This document shows, in pieces, positions 16,860 through 26,316 of a DNA stretch of 64,000 nt. The position numbers were made by a program, and so were the translations under genes. Below the pieces are notes generated by a model. The model was not told where the DNA came from. It saw nothing but the letters and a program-made list of their open reading frames with translations, and made no database searches. Every line of letters starts with the position of its first letter. Position 1 is the stretch's first letter. This stretch comes from Oscillospiraceae bacterium (GTDB lineage: Bacteria > Bacillota > Clostridia > Oscillospirales > Acutalibacteraceae), in the NCBI GenBank assembly GCA_910574995.1, contig CAJTCS010000005.1, forward strand, positions 1-64,000. The letters are read 5' to 3'.

Positions 16860-19800
16860 ATGAAAAAGGCATACATCAAATCCGTGGCGCGCACCGTACG
16901 CAGTACCCTTTCCCGGTTTTTGGCCATTTTTGCCATTGTGGCCCTGGGCGTGGGTTTCCTGGCCGGGCTGCTTTCCTCCCCAGACGACATGCGCCTTTCC
17001 GCGGAGGATTATTATGACAGCACCGATATGTACGACCTGCGGGCCGTATCCACCCTGGGGCTGACCCAGGAGGACGCAGAGCGGGTGCGGGGCATGCCCG
17101 GCGTGGAAGCCGTGATGCCCGTACGGGATATGGACCTGGTGCTGGTGTCAGAGGAGGGGGACGCCCTGACCACCCGGATGCTCACGCTGCCAGAGGAAGG
17201 GGACCCCAACCTGAACGCCCCGGTCCTGCTTTCGGGCAGGCTGCCGGAAAAACCCGGGGAATGCGCCGTCCTGCTGAATAAGTCCTTGGGGGCGGGCCGG
17301 GAGTGGGTTGGCGAGAAGCTGGCGCTGGAAGCCGGCCAGGACCTGGGCGACGGCGTGCCGGAGACCTTTACCGTGGTGGGTACAGCCAAAACCTCTTCCT
17401 ATTTCTCCATGGAGCAAGAGCATACCACCGCAGGAAGCGGCGTGGTGCGCCTGCTGGCGGTGACGGTGCCGGAATCGTTTGACATAGACTATTATACCGG
17501 GCTGTACCTGACCCTGGAGGGGGCTGAGGAACTGCCTTCTTATGGCGGGGCATACGAAAGGCTGCGGGACGAAGCGGGGGCCCGGCTGGAAGACCTGGGC
17601 GAAGAACGGGCCCAGGCCCGGTATGAAGAGATCGTGGGGGAAGCCCAGGCCGAGCTGGACGACGCCAAGGGGGAATATGAGGACGGCAAGGCCGAAGCGG
17701 AACAAGAGCTGGCCGAGGCCCGGCAAAAGCTGGAGGACGGGCGCAAGGAGATTGAAGAGAACGAGAAGAAGCTGGCGGACGCCAAACAGCAGATAGCGGA
17801 AGGGCGGGCAGAACTGGCAGACGGGCGGGCCTCTTTCGAAGCGGAGACCGCCTCTGCCCGGCAACAGATCGACAATGGCTATGGGCAGGTCAACACCTAC
17901 CAGGCCCAGCTGGACGCAGGCCGGAAGCAGATCGAAGACGCCCAGAAACAGATTACGGACGGGCGCAAGCAGCTAGACGCCGCCGACCAGGAGTTGGCCC
18001 AAGCAAAGGCCCAGCTGGACGCACAGGAAGCCAGCCTGGCCGCGCTGGAAAACGGCAAGGCCATGCTGTGGCAGGCGGCCCAGCAGCTGGGCCTGCCTGT
18101 AGAGGACACCTCGGACGCGGGGGCGCTGGCGCTGATTGGGCAGATCGCCCAGGCCTCCCCGGAAGCGGGGCAACAGTTCGCGCCCCTGCAGGCGGGGCTG
18201 CAGGCCTTGGCCGCCCAGGGCACGGATACCGCCGGGGCCCGGCTGGCCTTGGAAGCCGGGAAAACGGAATATCAGCAAGGCCTGGCGAAAGCCCAGGACA
18301 GCCGGGCGGAACTGGACAAGAACCAGCGGCAGCTGAGTGCCCAACTTACCACCCTGCTGGAGCAGCAGGACACCCTGAACGCCCAGAAGTCCCAGCTGGA
18401 TAACAGCCAGGCGGCTTTGCAGGCGGGCATTTGGGAGGCGGAAAACCAGTTTGCCTCGGCGGAGGCCGAATTGGCAGACGCCCAGGCCCAATATGAGGAG
18501 GGCCTGGAACAGCTGGAAGAGGGCAAGAAAGAGCTGGCGGAGGGCCAGGCCGAATATGAAAAGGGCAAGGCTGAAGCTGACGAGGAACTGGCCGACGCCT
18601 GGGAACAGATACAGGATGCGCAAGCCCAGATCCGGGAAATCGAAGAGGGCCAGTGGTATATATTCGACCGGGATGACAACACCAGCTACAGCAGCTACGC
18701 GGGCAACGCGGACAAGATCGCGGCCATTGCGGCGGTATTCCCGGTGTTCTTTTTCCTGGTGGCGGCGCTGGTGGCCCTGACCACCATGACCCGCATGGTG
18801 GAGGAAGACCGGCAGCAGATCGGCACTTTGAAAGCCCTGGGGTATTCCAACGGGCACATTGCGGCGAAGTATTTGCTGTATGCCGCCGCGGCCAGCCTGG
18901 CCGGGTGCGCGGTGGGCCTGGCGGTGGGGTCGTGGCTGTTCCCGTCCATCATTATCAGGGCATACAACATCATGTACGACGTACCCCGTGTGTTGACGCC
19001 TTTTAACCTGCTGTATTCCGGCATAGCTTCCGGCGCGGCGGTGCTGTGTACCCTGTCGGCCACGCTGAACGCCTGCTGGGGGGCTTTGCGGGAATCCCCG
19101 GCGCGGCTGATGCTGCCCAAAGCGCCCAAGGCGGGCAAACGCATCCTGCTGGAATACGTTACCCCTTTGTGGAGCCGGATGAAGTTTACACAGAAGGTGA
19201 CCGCCCGGAACCTGATCCGCTATAAAAAACGGTTCTTCATGACCATAACGGGCATAGCCGGGTGCACGGCCCTGCTGTTGACCGGCTTTGGGGTGAAGGA
19301 TTCCATCTCAGACATTGTGGCCAAACAGTTTGACCAGCTGACCCAGTATGAGTTGACGGTGGGATTGCAGGACGAGAGCGCCCTGGAGGGCCGGGACCTG
19401 CAGGCCATCCTGGAAGACGGGGACCGGGTGGCCTCTTTCCTGCCGGTGATGCAGGACGAGGGGAAGGTCCTGCCGGAAGACGGCAAGCCCCAGGACAGCC
19501 TTACCATCTTCACCCCCTCCGACGTACCGGCCATGGGGGCGTATTTCACGTTCCGGCACCGGACGGACGGGGAGGCCGTAGCGTTTACAGAGGATTCGGT
19601 GATCATTACCGAGAAGCTTTCCAAGCGGCAAGGGCTGCAGATAGGCGACAGCATCACCCTGGAAAACCACGGGGGCGAACAAGCCGTGCTGACCATAACG
19701 GATATCTGTGAAAATTATGTATACCATTATATATACCTCTCCCCCGCCGCCTATGAAGAAGCTTTCGGCGTGCCCGCCAAAATGAATTCCGTGCTGTGCA

Positions 19801-20330
19801 TGCTGCCAGAGGACGGCCCCCAGGGAGGGGAGGACGCCCTGACCACAGCCCTGCTGCAATGCCGGGACGTGGCCATGACCAGCTTCAGCACGGAGATCTC
19901 CCGCAGCTTTGAAAATACCATACAAGCCCTGAACCTGATCGTCATCGTGCTTATCGTATCGGCGGGGGCGCTGGCCTTCGTGGTGCTGTATAACCTGACT
20001 AATATCAACATCACCGAGCGGGAAAAGGAGCTGGCCACCATCAAGGTGCTGGGGTTCTATGACCGGGAAGTGTCGGCCTATGTATACCGGGAGACGGCTG
20101 TGCTGACAGTCATCGGGACTTTGGCAGGCCTGGGGCTGGGGGTGGCACTGCACCAGTTCGTCATCTGCACGGCCGAGGTGGACATGGTGATGTTTGGGCG
20201 GAGCGTATACCCCTTAAGCTACCTGTGGTCCGCCCTGTTGACGTTCCTGTTCAGCCTGCTGGTAAACCTGGTGATGAACCGGAAGCTGAAAAATATCAGC
20301 ATGGTGGAAAGCATGAAAGCCCCGGAATAG
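16860..20330 (+). CDS. FtsX-like ABC permease with a large coiled-coil insert
   Basis: A 1156-residue membrane protein. Order: N-terminal membrane segment (17-40), extracytoplasmic MacB-like domain (about 45-220), a very long heptad-rich coiled coil (about 235-605, full of LxEGKxELAxG and QAQLDA patterns), a first FtsX domain with three membrane segments (about 620-740), a second extracytoplasmic domain (about 815-1010) and a final FtsX domain (about 1020-1150). This is the Firmicute type of mechanotransmitting permease; the coiled coil probably reaches into or across the cell wall. It forms an operon with the ATPase just upstream. The substrate is unknown. Confidence 0.9.
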   Translation: MKKAYIKSVARTVRSTLSRFLAIFAIVALGVGFLAGLLSSPDDMRLSAEDYYDSTDMYDLRAVSTLGLTQEDAERVRGMPGVEAVMPVRDMDLVLVSEEGDALTTRMLTLPEEGDPNLNAPVLLSGRLPEKPGECAVLLNKSLGAGREWVGEKLALEAGQDLGDGVPETFTVVGTAKTSSYFSMEQEHTTAGSGVVRLLAVTVPESFDIDYYTGLYLTLEGAEELPSYGGAYERLRDEAGARLEDLGEERAQARYEEIVGEAQAELDDAKGEYEDGKAEAEQELAEARQKLEDGRKEIEENEKKLADAKQQIAEGRAELADGRASFEAETASARQQIDNGYGQVNTYQAQLDAGRKQIEDAQKQITDGRKQLDAADQELAQAKAQLDAQEASLAALENGKAMLWQAAQQLGLPVEDTSDAGALALIGQIAQASPEAGQQFAPLQAGLQALAAQGTDTAGARLALEAGKTEYQQGLAKAQDSRAELDKNQRQLSAQLTTLLEQQDTLNAQKSQLDNSQAALQAGIWEAENQFASAEAELADAQAQYEEGLEQLEEGKKELAEGQAEYEKGKAEADEELADAWEQIQDAQAQIREIEEGQWYIFDRDDNTSYSSYAGNADKIAAIAAVFPVFFFLVAALVALTTMTRMVEEDRQQIGTLKALGYSNGHIAAKYLLYAAAASLAGCAVGLAVGSWLFPSIIIRAYNIMYDVPRVLTPFNLLYSGIASGAAVLCTLSATLNACWGALRESPARLMLPKAPKAGKRILLEYVTPLWSRMKFTQKVTARNLIRYKKRFFMTITGIAGCTALLLTGFGVKDSISDIVAKQFDQLTQYELTVGLQDESALEGRDLQAILEDGDRVASFLPVMQDEGKVLPEDGKPQDSLTIFTPSDVPAMGAYFTFRHRTDGEAVAFTEDSVIITEKLSKRQGLQIGDSITLENHGGEQAVLTITDICENYVYHYIYLSPAAYEEAFGVPAKMNSVLCMLPEDGPQGGEDALTTALLQCRDVAMTSFSTEISRSFENTIQALNLIVIVLIVSAGALAFVVLYNLTNINITEREKELATIKVLGFYDREVSAYVYRETAVLTVIGTLAGLGLGVALHQFVICTAEVDMVMFGRSVYPLSYLWSALLTFLFSLLVNLVMNRKLKNISMVESMKAPE

Positions 20331-20331
20331 G

Positions 20332-20460
20332 CCTGTGGGGCTGCGCCCCACACCCCGCTATAGTATCTATTTGTTGGAGGGCTTCGCCCCAAACCCCCAC
20401 CAGGGTTTTCATCCCTGGACCCGGCCAAAGGGACCTGTCCCTTTGGAAACCCTTTATGCT
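20332..20460. repeat. intergenic repeat element, copy 1
   Basis: Modular GC-rich element: GGGGCTGCGCCCC, then GGGCTTCGCCCC, CCCAC…GGTTTTCATCCCTGGACCC and a stem AAAGGGACCTGTCCCTTT. Related modules occur at 22588-22800 and 23644-23725. There is no gene here; the open frame through it is chance. Confidence 0.55.
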
Positions 20461-20509
20461 TGCCGGTTTACCTTACCTTGCCTATCTTGCTTTCGTGAAA
20501 GGAGCGCCT

Positions 20510-21088
20510 ATGACAAAGCATATCATCATCTCTGGTGTGCCCCGGGCTGGGAAAAGCACGGTTTCCCGGATGATTGCCAAACGGTACGGGTATCAGCACA
20601 TCAGCATGGATTCCATCGTATCGGGATTCGAGGCATGCTTCCCGGAGACAGGGGTGGGTTCCTATGTTAAGCCCACCCCGGAGGGCAGTATGCGGGCCGT
20701 AAGCCGGAAGCTGGCCCCCTTTTTGCGGGCCATGATGGACAGCGGCGAATATGACGAGCTGGACTATGGCATGGTCATCGACATGTACCGGCTGCTGCCG
20801 GAGGATTACGTCCAGTATATCGACCCGGCAAAGTGCGCCGCCTATTATTTCGTTACAGCGGAGGTGACCGTGGAAGAGCGGCTTCAGACGCTGAAGCAGT
20901 ATGATACGCCCAACGACTACACCTTTTTTGACACAGAGGAAAAAAGACGGGCCCGGTGCGAGGAGATTGTGGCGCACAGCCGGCTTTTGCAGGAGCAGTG
21001 CAAACGGTTTTGCCTGCCCTGCTATGAGACCAGCCGGGAGCGGGCACGGGTGCTGGAGGCTTTTGTGGCGGGGCTGGGGCAGGGGTAA
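20510..21088 (+). CDS. P-loop kinase-like protein
   Basis: A 192-residue nucleoside/shikimate kinase-like protein. It starts KHIIISGVPRAGKST, a Walker A motif (residues 8-16), then HISMDSIVSGFE, typical of small-molecule kinases with an Asp base. The lid-like region FFDTEEKRRARCEEIVAHS lies at about 143-161. The substrate is unknown. The ATG at 20510 has AAAGGAG ahead; the longer frame starting at 20225 crosses the end of the permease gene and the repeat element and is rejected. Confidence 0.75.
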   Translation: MTKHIIISGVPRAGKSTVSRMIAKRYGYQHISMDSIVSGFEACFPETGVGSYVKPTPEGSMRAVSRKLAPFLRAMMDSGEYDELDYGMVIDMYRLLPEDYVQYIDPAKCAAYYFVTAEVTVEERLQTLKQYDTPNDYTFFDTEEKRRARCEEIVAHSRLLQEQCKRFCLPCYETSRERARVLEAFVAGLGQG

Positions 21089-21157
21089 AAAAACGCTACC
21101 GGTTGTGCCACATGGAAAAAAATATTCAAAAATGTGGCGGGTTTCCTAAATTTTGGC

Positions 21158-21186
21158 TTGAAAAGAGCCGCGCTGTGTACTATAAT
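21158..21186 (+). promoter_or_regulatory. pgk promoter
   Basis: TTGAAA (21158-21163), 17-base spacer, TATAAT (21181-21186): a near-consensus sigma-A promoter about 60 bases before pgk. Confidence 0.85.
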
Positions 21187-21247
21187 TTTATGTGGTGATT
21201 TGTGCATACCCATCCACCATTTCCAAATATAAAGGAGTGTACTGAAC

Positions 21248-22546
21248 ATGAACTATCTCAACAAGAAAACCGTCGAGGACATCGACGTCAGCGGCAAGCG
21301 GGTGCTGGTGCGCTGCGACTTCAACGTGCCCATGAAAGACGGCGCCATCACCGACACCAAGCGTATCGTGGGCGCGCTGCCCACCGTGAAGTATCTGGCC
21401 GACCACGGCGCAAGGGTTATCCTTTGCTCCCATATGGGCCGCCCCCACAACATTTTCAACGAGACCGTGAAGCTGGACAAGAAAGAGAAGAAGAAGATCG
21501 ACGCCATGCCCGAGGCCGAGCAAGCCGAGGCCACCGCCAAGGCCCTGGAGGCAGCCAAGGGCGACGTGCAGAAGTTCTCCCTGGCCCCCGTGGCCGCCGA
21601 GCTGGGCAAGCTGCTGGGCAAAGAGGTTGTCATGGCCAAGGACGTGATTGGCCCCGACGCAAAGGCCAAGGCCGCCGCCCTGCAGGACGGCGATGTGATG
21701 ATCATTGAGAATATCCGTTTCCACGCCGAGGAGACCAAAAACGACCCCGAATTTGCCAAGGAGTTGGCCTCTATGGCTGAAATTTATGTAAACGACGCGT
21801 TCGGCACCGCCCACCGGGCCCATGCCTCTACCGAGGGCGTTTCCCATTACCTGCCCGCCGTGTGCGGCTACCTGATCCAGAAGGAGATTACCGTGATGGG
21901 CGGCGCCTTGACCGAGCCCAAGCGCCCCTTTGTGGCCATCCTGGGCGGGGCCAAGGTCTCCGACAAGATCGGCGTTATCGACAACCTGCTGGGCAAGGTG
22001 GACACCCTGATCATCGGCGGCGGCATGGCCTATACCTTCTTCAAGGCCCAGGGCTATGATATCGGCACTTCCCTGTGCGAGGAGGACAAGATCGACCTGG
22101 CCAAGGGCACCCTGGAGAAAGCCGAAAAGGCCGGCGTGAAGTTCCTGCTGCCTATCGACACCAAGGTTGGCAAGGCTTTCGAGCCCGACACCGAAAGCCA
22201 GGTGGTGGATTCCACCGCTATCCCCGAAGGCTGGATGGGCCTGGACATTGGCCCCAAGACCATCGAACTGTTCTCGGAAGCAGTGAAGGACGCGGGCACC
22301 GTGGTATGGAACGGCCCCATGGGCGTTTCCGAGTGGGAGAACTTTGCGGCCGGCACCATCGGCGTGGCCAAGGCTGTGGCTGAAAGCGGCGCTATCTCCA
22401 TCATCGGCGGCGGCGACTCTGCGGCGGCTGTGGAGAAGCTGGGCTTTGCCGAGAAGATGACCCACATCTCCACCGGCGGCGGCGCTTCCCTGGAGTTCCT
22501 GGAGGGCAAGGAGCTGCCCGGCATCGCCTGCCTGAACGAGAAATAA
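21248..22546 (+). CDS. pgk: phosphoglycerate kinase
   Basis: Glycolytic enzyme: 1,3-bisphosphoglycerate + ADP to 3-phosphoglycerate + ATP. Landmarks are [15 protein letters not shown] (about 18-32), the SHMGRP substrate loop (about 62-67), ENIRFHAEE (about 157), [11 protein letters not shown] (about 183), [10 protein letters not shown] (about 237) and the C-terminal nucleotide loop GGGDSAAAV plus [13 protein letters not shown]. At 432 residues it is about 35 longer than usual. The excess is a Lys/Glu/Ala-rich insertion (about 69-105) between the SHMGRP loop and KFSLAPVA. It follows a strong promoter and ends at its own terminator; tpiA and gpmI follow. Confidence 0.97.
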   Translation: MNYLNKKTVEDIDVSGKRVLVRCDFNVPMKDGAITDTKRIVGALPTVKYLADHGARVILCSHMGRPHNIFNETVKLDKKEKKKIDAMPEAEQAEATAKALEAAKGDVQKFSLAPVAAELGKLLGKEVVMAKDVIGPDAKAKAAALQDGDVMIIENIRFHAEETKNDPEFAKELASMAEIYVNDAFGTAHRAHASTEGVSHYLPAVCGYLIQKEITVMGGALTEPKRPFVAILGGAKVSDKIGVIDNLLGKVDTLIIGGGMAYTFFKAQGYDIGTSLCEEDKIDLAKGTLEKAEKAGVKFLLPIDTKVGKAFEPDTESQVVDSTAIPEGWMGLDIGPKTIELFSEAVKDAGTVVWNGPMGVSEWENFAAGTIGVAKAVAESGAISIIGGGDSAAAVEKLGFAEKMTHISTGGGASLEFLEGKELPGIACLNEK

Positions 22547-22554
22547 GCATCTTT

Positions 22555-22587
22555 AAGGAGGGCGGGGGTTTCTCCGCCCTCCTTTTA
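22555..22587 (+). terminator. pgk terminator
   Basis: AAGGAGGGCGG and its complement, 8-base loop, then TTTT. Confidence 0.8.
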
Positions 22588-22835
22588 ACCCCCGGCGGCT
22601 TAGGGACCTGCCCTAAGAACCCGCCAGAAACCAAATGTTTCTGGACTCCGCCCTGTTTGTCAACCCATCCAAACCGACGGGGATTGGCAAACAGATGGGA
22701 TTCTTAAGGGCCCTCGGCCCTTAAGCGGGGTCCAGGGGCGGAGCCCCCGGTGGGGTTTGGGGGCGCTGGTCTCCTGTGGAGACCGTCCAGCGCCGACCGA
22801 ACCGGCAGGTGAGACTGATCCCCAATAGCGCAACG
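22588..22835. repeat. intergenic repeat element, copy 2 (long)
   Basis: Related to the elements at 20332 and 23644: a stem TTAGGGACCTGCCCTAA, then CTTAAGGGCCCTCGGCCCTTAAG and GGGGTCCAGGGGCGGAGCCCC, ending with GGTCTCCTGTGGAGACC. The stems keep pairing while their bases differ from the other copies. No gene is present between pgk and tpiA. Confidence 0.55.
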
Positions 22836-22872
22836 AAGTGAGCAAATCGTAAAAAAGAAAGGATGTATTACC

Positions 22873-23643
22873 ATGAATAAATCTGTGCGCAAGGCTGTTA
22901 TCGCTGGCAACTGGAAAATGAACAAGAACCCCGAGGAGGCTAAGGAACTCATCTCCGCCATCGCGCCGCTGGTAAAGGACGCTGGCTGCGACGTAGTGGC
23001 CTGCACCCCCTATGTGGACCTGTGGGCCGCCCAGGAGGCCGCCAAGGGCACCAATATCCAAATTGGCGCGGAGAACTGCCACTGGGCCAAGTCCGGCGCC
23101 TTTACCGGCGAGATCGCCGCCGACATGCTGGCCTCTATGGGCGTGAATATCGTCATCATCGGCCACAGCGAACGCCGCCAGTACTTTGGCGAGACCGACG
23201 TGACCGTGCACGACCGCACCCGCGCCGCCCTGGACGCCGGGCTGACCGTCATCCTGTGCGTGGGCGAGACCCTGGAGCAGCGGGAGCAGGGCATTACCAG
23301 CGAACTGGTGGCCATGCAGACGAAAATCGCCCTGGGCGGCGTAAGCGCCGAAGAGCTTAAGCGCGTCATCATCGCTTACGAACCCGTATGGGCCATTGGC
23401 ACCGGCAAAACCGCCACTGCGGAACAGGCCAACGAGGTGTGCGCTGTCATCCGCAAGACCATCAAAGAGCTCTATGACTGCGCTGCGGGCGAGGGCATCA
23501 CCATCCAGTACGGCGGCTCTATGAACGCTGCTAACGCCGCTGAGCTGCTGGCCCAGCCCGACGTAGACGGCGGGCTTATTGGCGGCGCTTCCCTGAAGCC
23601 CGCTGACTTTGCGGCTATTGTTGAAGCGGCTACGAAAGGCTGA
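22873..23643 (+). CDS. tpiA: triosephosphate isomerase
   Basis: Interconverts dihydroxyacetone phosphate and glyceraldehyde 3-phosphate. The 256-residue TIM barrel carries GNWKMN with the catalytic Lys (residue 15), IGHSERR with the electrophilic His (about 98), AYEPVWAIGTG with the catalytic Glu and loop 6 (about 170-180), and the phosphate-binding YGGSM (about 217) and GLIGGASL (about 237). An AAAGGA site precedes the ATG. It lies between pgk and gpmI, a common glycolytic order in Clostridia. Confidence 0.97.
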   Translation: MNKSVRKAVIAGNWKMNKNPEEAKELISAIAPLVKDAGCDVVACTPYVDLWAAQEAAKGTNIQIGAENCHWAKSGAFTGEIAADMLASMGVNIVIIGHSERRQYFGETDVTVHDRTRAALDAGLTVILCVGETLEQREQGITSELVAMQTKIALGGVSAEELKRVIIAYEPVWAIGTGKTATAEQANEVCAVIRKTIKELYDCAAGEGITIQYGGSMNAANAAELLAQPDVDGGLIGGASLKPADFAAIVEAATKG

Positions 23644-23725
23644 TTGGGGTTCCACCCCAAACCCCGCTCAGGGGATTTTTTGAAAAAAGTCCCCTGGGAA
23701 CCCTTAAAAACTTTCCCTGCGCCTG
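23644..23725. repeat. intergenic repeat element, copy 3 (short)
   Basis: Begins GGGGTTCCACCCC, then AACCCCGCTCAGGGG and TGAAAAAAGTCCCCTGGGAACCC: the same modular plan as the elements at 20332 and 22588, in a shortened form. Confidence 0.45.
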
Positions 23726-23759
23726 CGGCGCGGGTACAATGTTTCTGAAATTATAGCCC

Positions 23760-23925
23760 ATTACGTGGGCGGCGTGGATGCAACGGCACGTTGCCGCCTG
23801 TGGCACGGGACGAGGTATGCGTTATGGTATCCGTTCGAGATAACTGCCCGGTGCGGGTTTTGCCTGACAGCCGCGCCGGGCGCAGGGCCCGTCAGGCAGC
23901 CTGCACCGTTTTTAGAGGATGAATC
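23760..23925 (+). other. structured leader ahead of the methyltransferase gene
   Basis: These 165 bases hold a nested hairpin (GGCGGC … AACG GCA CGTT GCCGCC, 23767-23797) and a long terminator-like stem (GCCTGAC / GTCAGGC with flanking GTGC/GCAC, about 23850-23910) followed by GTTTTTAG. The layout of folded domain plus terminator plus short gap to a ribosome site is that of an attenuator or riboswitch. No known riboswitch class was recognised. Confidence 0.4.
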
Positions 23926-23949
23926 ATCTAAAAAAAGGAGCGGGATCAT

Positions 23950-24762
23950 ATGGACGGGATTTTTTATCAGGTTTGGAAAGCAGAAGAGGCGGCCGCCCGC
24001 ATACATGGGTGGGATTTTTCCCACATACGGGGGCACTATGAGGAAGAGGGCGGCCTGCCCTGGGATTTCCGGGAGGCCATTGGGGAATACCTGAAGCCGG
24101 AACACCGTTTGCTGGACATGGACACCGGCGGCGGGGAATTTTTGCTGGGGCTGGGCCATCCCCATTGCCTGACAAGCTGCACAGAGGGCTATCCGCCCAA
24201 TGTGGCGCTGTGTAGGCAGGCCCTCTCCCCTCTTGGCATCGACTTCCGGGAAGCCGGCAACCCCGCGGCGCTGCCCTTTGCGGACGGCATGTTTGACGTT
24301 GTCACCAACCGCCACGGGGACTTTGACCCAGTAGAATTATACCGGGTTTTAAAGCCCGGCGGGATATTCCTTACCCAGCAGGTAGGCGAGGATAACGACC
24401 GGGAACTGGTGGAGCTGCTGCTGCCCGGCACGTCCAAGCCTTTTCCGGGGCTGAACCTGCCACAGCAGGGCAGGCGTTTTCAAAAGGCTGGCTTTGCCCT
24501 TTTGCGGGGGGAAGAGTTCCGGGGGCCTATCCGGTTTTTTGATGTGGGGGCGCTGGTATGGTTTGCCCGGGTCATCCCGTGGGAGTTCCCTGGGTTTTCC
24601 GTGGATGGGTGCCTGCCCCGGCTGGAACAGGCCCAGGCCATTTTAGAAGGAATGGGCTGGGTAGAGGGCACGATCCACCGGTATCTCATTGTGGCGCAAA
24701 AGCCCGCGTTCTTGAAAAAAGGATGCGAAAATCAGCATTTCCCTATGCAAAATTCCAAGTAA
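23950..24762 (+). CDS. class I SAM-dependent methyltransferase
   Basis: A 270-residue Rossmann-fold methyltransferase. Motif I is LLDMDTGGGEFLL (about 54-66), motif II is around LPFADGMFDVVTNRHG (about 109-124), and motif IV/V is ELYRVLKPGGIFLTQQVG (about 129-146). The order matches small-molecule methyltransferases of the UbiE-like group. The substrate is unknown. AAAAAAGGAG precedes the ATG. The partial gene at the right edge of the window has the same RVLxPGGxxLTEQ motif and is a relative. Confidence 0.85.
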   Translation: MDGIFYQVWKAEEAAARIHGWDFSHIRGHYEEEGGLPWDFREAIGEYLKPEHRLLDMDTGGGEFLLGLGHPHCLTSCTEGYPPNVALCRQALSPLGIDFREAGNPAALPFADGMFDVVTNRHGDFDPVELYRVLKPGGIFLTQQVGEDNDRELVELLLPGTSKPFPGLNLPQQGRRFQKAGFALLRGEEFRGPIRFFDVGALVWFARVIPWEFPGFSVDGCLPRLEQAQAILEGMGWVEGTIHRYLIVAQKPAFLKKGCENQHFPMQNSK

Positions 24763-24774
24763 GGTGGTATTCAC

Positions 24775-26289
24775 TTGAAAAAACCTTTAGTATTGATGAT
24801 TTTAGACGGCTTCGGCATTGCCGGGAAAGAGGGCAACGCCATTGTGGCCGCCAACACGCCGGAACTTGACAAGATTTTGAAGGAGAACCCCGTAACGAAA
24901 ATCGGGGCCTCTGGCATGGACGTGGGCCTGCCCGACGGCCAGATGGGCAATTCTGAGGTAGGCCACACCAACATTGGCGCGGGCCGGGTGGTCTATCAGG
25001 AGTTGACCCGCATCACCAAGTCGGCCCAGGAAGGGGACATGGACAAGAACCCCGCTTTGGTAAAGGCCATGGAATCTGCCAAAGCAAACGGCAAGGCCCT
25101 GCACTTCATGGGGCTGCTGTCCGATGGCGGCGTACACAGCCACAACACCCATTTGTATGCCCTGCTGGGCATGGCCAAGCGCATGGGCCTTGAGAAGGTA
25201 TTTGTACACTGCTTTTTGGACGGCCGGGACGTGCCCCCCAGCAGCGGCAAGGACTATGTAGCCGAATTGATGGAAAAGCTCTCTGAGATTGGCGTGGGCA
25301 AGGTGGCCACGGTAATGGGCCGCTATTACGCCATGGACCGGGACAACCGCTGGGAGCGGGTGGAAAAAGCCTATGCCGCCATGGTGTACGGCGAGGGTGA
25401 AAAAGCTGAGTGCCCCGTGTGCGCGGTACAGAACTCTTATGGCAAAGAAGTGACGGACGAATTTGTGGCGCCCACCGTGTGCGACGGCGCCGAGCCCATC
25501 GAGGCGGGGGATTCGGTAATTTTCTACAACTTCCGGCCCGACCGGGCCAGGGAGATCACCCGCACGCTGGTAGACCCGGACTTTGCCGGGTTTGAGCGGA
25601 AAAAGGGTTTCTTCCCCCTGACCTATGTGTGCATGACCCAGTATGACGCCACTATGCCCAACGTAGAGGTGGCCTACAAGCCGGAGTCTTTGGAGAACAC
25701 CTTTGGGGAATACATCTCCCAGAAGGGCCTGACCCAGCTGCGCATTGCCGAAACAGAAAAATATGCCCATGTGACATTCTTCTTCAACGGCGGCGTGGAG
25801 AAGCAGTACCCCGGCGAAGACCGCATTTTGGTGAAGTCCCCTGCCGTGGCTACCTATGACCTGCAGCCCGAGATGAGCGCCTATGAGGTCACGGACAAGA
25901 TGGTGGAGGCTGTGAAGTCCGGCAAGTACGACGCGCTGATACTCAACTATGCCAACTGCGACATGGTGGGCCACACCGGCGTATTCGAGGCCGCCGTGAA
26001 GGCTGTGGAGGCCGTGGACACCTGTGTGGGCCGCGTGGTGGAAGCTGTGAAAGAGATGGGCGGCTGCGTGCTGCTGACAGCCGACCACGGCAATGCGGAC
26101 AAGATGGTGGAGGACGACGGGGTCTCCCCCTTTACCGCCCACACCACCAACCCGGTGCCCTTCTGCGTCATCAACCACCCCTGCACCCTGCGTCAGGGCG
26201 GCCGCTTGGCAGACATTGCCCCCACCATGCTGAAGGTGCTGGGCCTGCCCCAGCCCGCCGAGATGACCGGGGAGAGCATCATCCAATAA
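24775..26289 (+). CDS. gpmI: 2,3-bisphosphoglycerate-independent phosphoglycerate mutase
   Basis: Mn-dependent enzyme that moves phosphate from C3 to C2 of phosphoglycerate. The 504-residue product is standard length. The metal-binding N-terminus is VLMILDGFG. The phospho-Ser lies in DGQMGNSEVGHTNIGAGR (Ser60). The transferase domain has HCFLDGRDVPP and GRYYAMDRDNRWER, and the C-terminal metal motifs are NYANCDMVGHTG and LTADHGNADKM. Translation starts at TTG (24775) behind AAGGTGG. It lies 12 bases after the methyltransferase gene, so the two are probably co-transcribed. Confidence 0.97.
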   Translation: MKKPLVLMILDGFGIAGKEGNAIVAANTPELDKILKENPVTKIGASGMDVGLPDGQMGNSEVGHTNIGAGRVVYQELTRITKSAQEGDMDKNPALVKAMESAKANGKALHFMGLLSDGGVHSHNTHLYALLGMAKRMGLEKVFVHCFLDGRDVPPSSGKDYVAELMEKLSEIGVGKVATVMGRYYAMDRDNRWERVEKAYAAMVYGEGEKAECPVCAVQNSYGKEVTDEFVAPTVCDGAEPIEAGDSVIFYNFRPDRAREITRTLVDPDFAGFERKKGFFPLTYVCMTQYDATMPNVEVAYKPESLENTFGEYISQKGLTQLRIAETEKYAHVTFFFNGGVEKQYPGEDRILVKSPAVATYDLQPEMSAYEVTDKMVEAVKSGKYDALILNYANCDMVGHTGVFEAAVKAVEAVDTCVGRVVEAVKEMGGCVLLTADHGNADKMVEDDGVSPFTAHTTNPVPFCVINHPCTLRQGGRLADIAPTMLKVLGLPQPAEMTGESIIQ

Positions 26290-26316
26290 GCACCGTACCA
26301 GGGAGGTCTTGCGGCT

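Noticed and set aside
24802-26286. 494-codon frame antisense to gpmI
   Set aside because: Shadow frame rich in His/Gly/Val with no motifs.
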